A stretch of DNA of 54,905 nucleotides from an uncultured Pelagibacteraceae bacterium (GTDB lineage Bacteria > Pseudomonadota > Alphaproteobacteria > Pelagibacterales > Pelagibacteraceae), in contig CACCEJ010000007.1 in the NCBI GenBank assembly GCA_902545035.1, positions 1-54,905 of the forward strand, given 5' to 3'. Below the pieces are notes generated by a model. That model worked only from the letters and a program-made list of their open reading frames with translations. It had not been told where the DNA came from and did no database searches. Positions 52,326 through 54,905 of this stretch are shown piece by piece. A program made the position numbers and the translations under genes. Each line of letters opens with the position of its first letter. Positions within the stretch are counted from its first letter, which is position 1.

Positions 52326-53476
52326 TTTACGTTTTTTAAGTCTTTATTAAAAAATGAAAGTATATCACTCACTAAATAATCTGGTTCCTCCAAAGCCGCA
52401 AAATGACCACCGTTAGGAAACTTCTTCCATCTTTTTATATTAAAAATTCTATTCACGTATGATTTAGGAGGCCACTCAAGCATTTCTTTTGGAAAAATTG
52501 CTATTGCTGTTGGTGCTTTTATTTTTTTAAAATTTTTTGGAAAAGATCTTCCACCTTCTTTTCTTCTACCAAAATAAATCCAGCTAGCAGTGTTAAAACT
52601 TTTTGTTATTATATAAATCATTATATTTGATAAAAGTTCGTCTTTTGAGAATGTCTTTTCTATCTTGCCCATTTTAAGATCAGACCAACCATGAAATTTT
52701 TCCAAAATCCACGCTGCTGTACCTACAGGACTATCTATCATTGCATAAGACAAAGTTTGAGGCTTTGTAGCTTGTTGAGTTCTATATCCCTCTTGCATAA
52801 TTTGATCAAAGTTAAATTTTTTCTCCCATTTTTTTTCTTTACTATTTTTTGGTCCTTTTGGATGTCTAAGTGGTAAGCAATTAAGATGTATTCCTTTACA
52901 ATTCTTTGAGCTATCAAGACCAATCCATCCAGCAATAGTTGCTCCCCAATCACCACCTTGTACAAAATAATTTTTATAGCCTAAGTTTTTAACCATAAAT
53001 TTATTTAGTATTTTTCCAATTTTTCTTGGACCTAAGGCTTTTTTGATTTGAGATGAAAATCCAAATCCTGGTAAAGACGGAACAATTACATCAAATCCAT
53101 CTTCAATTTTTCCTCCGTATTTTTCTGGGTGAGCCAGTCTTGGAATGATATCTAAAAATTCAGTTATGCTTCCTGGCCATCCATGTAAAAGCAACAATGG
53201 TCTAGAATTAGGATTTTTACTTTTTTCAAAAATAAAATGTAAGTTTATATCTTCAACTTTTGTTTTATAATTTTTAAGTGAATTGATCTTGTTTTCAAAT
53301 TTTTTCCAATCATACTTTGTAATCCAGTATTTAGATATACTCTTTAGATAATTTAAGTTAGTTCCATACTCCCAACCATTCATATTTTGAGCAGCATTCC
53401 AAGGAAAGTTTCTTACTTTTTTATAGATTTCATTAAGTGTGCTTTTAGGCACACTTATTTTGTATTGTTTGATCAT
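52307..53476 (-). CDS. epoxide hydrolase (EHN domain type)
   Basis: 389 residues. The N-terminal EHN domain (residues 1-115, WNAAQNMNGWEYGTNL) precedes the alpha/beta core: LLHGWPGSITEF (oxyanion), GGDWGATIAG (nucleophile Asp) and NGGHFAALEEPDYL (His). I start at ATG 53476; a TTG one codon upstream also exists. It opens an epoxide to a diol, likely of a xenobiotic or lipid; the neighbouring Ldh2 and ALDH genes hint at a common oxidative route. Confidence 0.9.
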   Translation of the reverse strand: MIKQYKISVPKSTLNEIYKKVRNFPWNAAQNMNGWEYGTNLNYLKSISKYWITKYDWKKFENKINSLKNYKTKVEDINLHFIFEKSKNPNSRPLLLLHGWPGSITEFLDIIPRLAHPEKYGGKIEDGFDVIVPSLPGFGFSSQIKKALGPRKIGKILNKFMVKNLGYKNYFVQGGDWGATIAGWIGLDSSKNCKGIHLNCLPLRHPKGPKNSKEKKWEKKFNFDQIMQEGYRTQQATKPQTLSYAMIDSPVGTAAWILEKFHGWSDLKMGKIEKTFSKDELLSNIMIYIITKSFNTASWIYFGRRKEGGRSFPKNFKKIKAPTAIAIFPKEMLEWPPKSYVNRIFNIKRWKKFPNGGHFAALEEPDYLVSDILSFFNKDLKNVKWKKIN

Positions 53477-53479
53477 CAA

Positions 53480-54905
53480 TTAACTATGACTTATCCAAAT
53501 TGTTTTTGTTTGAAGAAACGAATTTAGAGCCTCAGTACCTTGATCTCTACTTAATGAACCTGATTGCTTATAGCCTCCAAATGGAGTTTTAATATCTCCC
53601 TCTGAAAAAGTATTTACTGATATAGTTCCACAGGGCAAACTTTTAGCTAAATGAAACGCTCTATTTATGTCCTGTGTAAATACACTAGCATGCAATCCAT
53701 ATTTCGAATTACTGGCAATTTTCAAAGCTTCCTCGTCATTTTTAACTGTCAAAACACCAAGCACTGGTCCAAATATTTCCTCTTGAGCAATAGTCATATT
53801 TTCTTTTAATCCATCAAAAAGTGTTGGTTTTGCATAAAAACCTTTTTGGTTTTTAATTGAAACTCCTCCAGATAAAAGTTTTGCTCCTTCATCTATACCT
53901 CTTTGAATGTATCCATCAACAGTTTGTAAATGTCCTTTTGAAATCATAGATCCCATATTCGATTTTAAATCTAACGGATCTCCTACTTTCAGTTTTTTAA
54001 CTTTTTTTATAACTTTGTCTAAAAATTCGTCTTTTACTTTTTTATGTACTATCTGCCTCATATTTGCTGAACAGTTTTGTCCACCGTTCCAAAATGCAGA
54101 ATTCATAGCATTATCAATTAGATCATCTGTAATTTTAGCATCTTCTAAAACTATAAATGGACTTTTTCCTCCCATCTCTAATGCGACAGGTTTTAAATTA
54201 CTTTCACTCGAGTATTTTAAGAAATAACCACCCACTTCAGTTGATCCTGTAAAAGAAACTGCATCAACATCTTTGTGCCTACCTAGAGCCTCTCCAACAT
54301 CACCATAACCCGGAAGTACATTTAAAACACCATCTGGTATTCCAGCTTCTTTTCCAATTTGAGCAACTCTAATTGCTGTAAGTGGTGTATCTTCCGCTGG
54401 CTTAATTATCACCGAGCAACCTGCTGCAAGAGCTGGCGCCATCTTCCAGACAGCCATCATTAAAGGAAAGTTCCAAGGAACAATTCCAGCAACAACTCCT
54501 ATTGGCTCTTTAACAATTAAACTTGTAATAGATGGTTCAGTTGGACCAACTTTACCAAATACTTTATCAATTAATTCTCCATACCATTGAAAATGCATTG
54601 GTGCATCATTTGCAACTTCATGAAGTTTTGCAACGTGCTGCCATGGACTTGCAACATACTGTCCTTCAACTACACCTGATTGAAGACCTTGATATAATTG
54701 ACTCCAGTCATAAGGTGTTGGTGTTGCACCCCAATTTTTAACCAGCATGAACTCAACTGGACTTTTAGTAGTTCTCCATTTAAGTCCTTTCATATCATCT
54801 GGTTCATGAACAGGTTTAGTTGCATTCCCAAGCTGTCTAAATCCACCACTTGAATATACAGAAAGGCAAATATGACCAGCATTTTCAAGAGCGAGTTTAC
54901 ACTGT
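53480..54905 (-). CDS. chimeric TRAP solute-binding protein fused to truncated aldehyde dehydrogenase
   Basis: One open frame running off the window edge. Upstream (54904 to about 54615) is a DctP-type TRAP binding-protein segment: ALENAGHICLSVYSSGG, DMKGLKWRTTKSP, PTPYDWSQLYQGLQSGVVEG. At about 54610 it passes without a stop into an aldehyde dehydrogenase: ANDAPMHFQWYGELIDKVFG, PWNFPLMMAVW, VSFTGSTEVGG, LEMGGKSPF and GQNCSANMRQI (nucleophile Cys). About the first 100 residues of the ALDH are missing. A deletion fusion or an assembly join are both possible. Confidence 0.9.
   Translation of the reverse strand, partial: QCKLALENAGHICLSVYSSGGFRQLGNATKPVHEPDDMKGLKWRTTKSPVEFMLVKNWGATPTPYDWSQLYQGLQSGVVEGQYVASPWQHVAKLHEVANDAPMHFQWYGELIDKVFGKVGPTEPSITSLIVKEPIGVVAGIVPWNFPLMMAVWKMAPALAAGCSVIIKPAEDTPLTAIRVAQIGKEAGIPDGVLNVLPGYGDVGEALGRHKDVDAVSFTGSTEVGGYFLKYSSESNLKPVALEMGGKSPFIVLEDAKITDDLIDNAMNSAFWNGGQNCSANMRQIVHKKVKDEFLDKVIKKVKKLKVGDPLDLKSNMGSMISKGHLQTVDGYIQRGIDEGAKLLSGGVSIKNQKGFYAKPTLFDGLKENMTIAQEEIFGPVLGVLTVKNDEEALKIASNSKYGLHASVFTQDINRAFHLAKSLPCGTISVNTFSEGDIKTPFGGYKQSGSLSRDQGTEALNSFLQTKTIWISHS

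Noticed and set aside
1-54905. tRNA, rRNA, CRISPR arrays, transposases, phage genes, classical riboswitches
   Set aside because: All gaps between genes are short and were read for hairpins and cloverleaf or repeat patterns; nothing beyond the listed hairpins was convincing. A covariance-model scan could still find a small RNA.

Overview
The window reads as chromosomal DNA of a SAR11-type alphaproteobacterium (Pelagibacterales) or a close relative. It is very AT-rich. Genes are packed with few-base spacers or one-base TAATG stop/start overlaps, and no gap between genes exceeds about 135 bases. It is dominated by osmolyte, peptide and organic-acid uptake genes (TRAP, Dpp-type, ProXVW, sugar ABC, BASS, SMR, EamA, MFS) with only one obvious regulator. 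I saw no rRNA, tRNA, CRISPR array, insertion sequence or phage gene. The lineage is inferred from style and protein flavour, not from a marker gene.

Layout. 1-8.5 kb: sugar-acid island with a D-2-hydroxyacid dehydrogenase (cut by the window edge), a DctPQM TRAP transporter, a 3-hydroxyisobutyrate-dehydrogenase-like reductase, an SDR, a fumarylacetoacetase-fold hydrolase, an enolase-superfamily enzyme and an SMP-30 lactonase. 8.4-11.8 kb: PEP carboxylase and CcdA. Three genes in the first 11 kb (FAH hydrolase, lactonase, PEP carboxylase) are each split by a one-base frameshift in a homopolymer, which suggests sequence error or recent decay. 11.8-14.6 kb: a gamma-butyrobetaine-hydroxylase-like oxygenase, an inositol-monophosphatase-family phosphatase and a glutamine amidotransferase. 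14.6-20.6 kb: a Dpp-type peptide ABC transporter with fused ATPases, an AhpD-like protein and a DUF952 protein.

20.6-24.8 kb (minus strand): an SMR protein lacking the essential membrane Glu, then a run of ten very small genes (NTF2/SnoaL, ABM, GYD and DUF1330 alpha/beta folds, three secreted proteins, one of them a cupredoxin). I do not recognise this run as any described system. 24.9-29.4 kb: a sulfur module of cysK, cysE, an unlisted 36-residue cysteine-rich metallothionein-like gene, an ETHE1-type persulfide dioxygenase, an SQR-type sulfide:quinone oxidoreductase and a 1-Cys peroxiredoxin. 29.5-36.4 kb: Asp/Glu racemase, alpha/beta hydrolase, ProXVW glycine-betaine transporter, MFS permease and pseudoazurin.

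36.4-46.5 kb: a sugar-type ABC transporter split over two divergent arms around a MetE-like methyltransferase, two double SnoaL proteins and a bicupin, plus a HAD protein whose catalytic Asp motif is gone. This looks like an undescribed catabolic unit. 46.5-51.3 kb: an HpsN-like sulfopropanediol dehydrogenase, a phosphotransacetylase-family enzyme, a BASS transporter, a regulator with two winged helices and likely operators, a small membrane protein and a canonical SMR protein. 51.3 kb-end: Ldh2-type dehydrogenase, epoxide hydrolase and an in-frame chimera of a TRAP solute-binding protein with an N-terminally truncated aldehyde dehydrogenase that runs off the window.

A recurring design is visible: in all four complete transport operons the solute-binding-protein gene is separated from the next transporter gene by a strong RNA hairpin, probably to raise binding-protein expression over permease expression.
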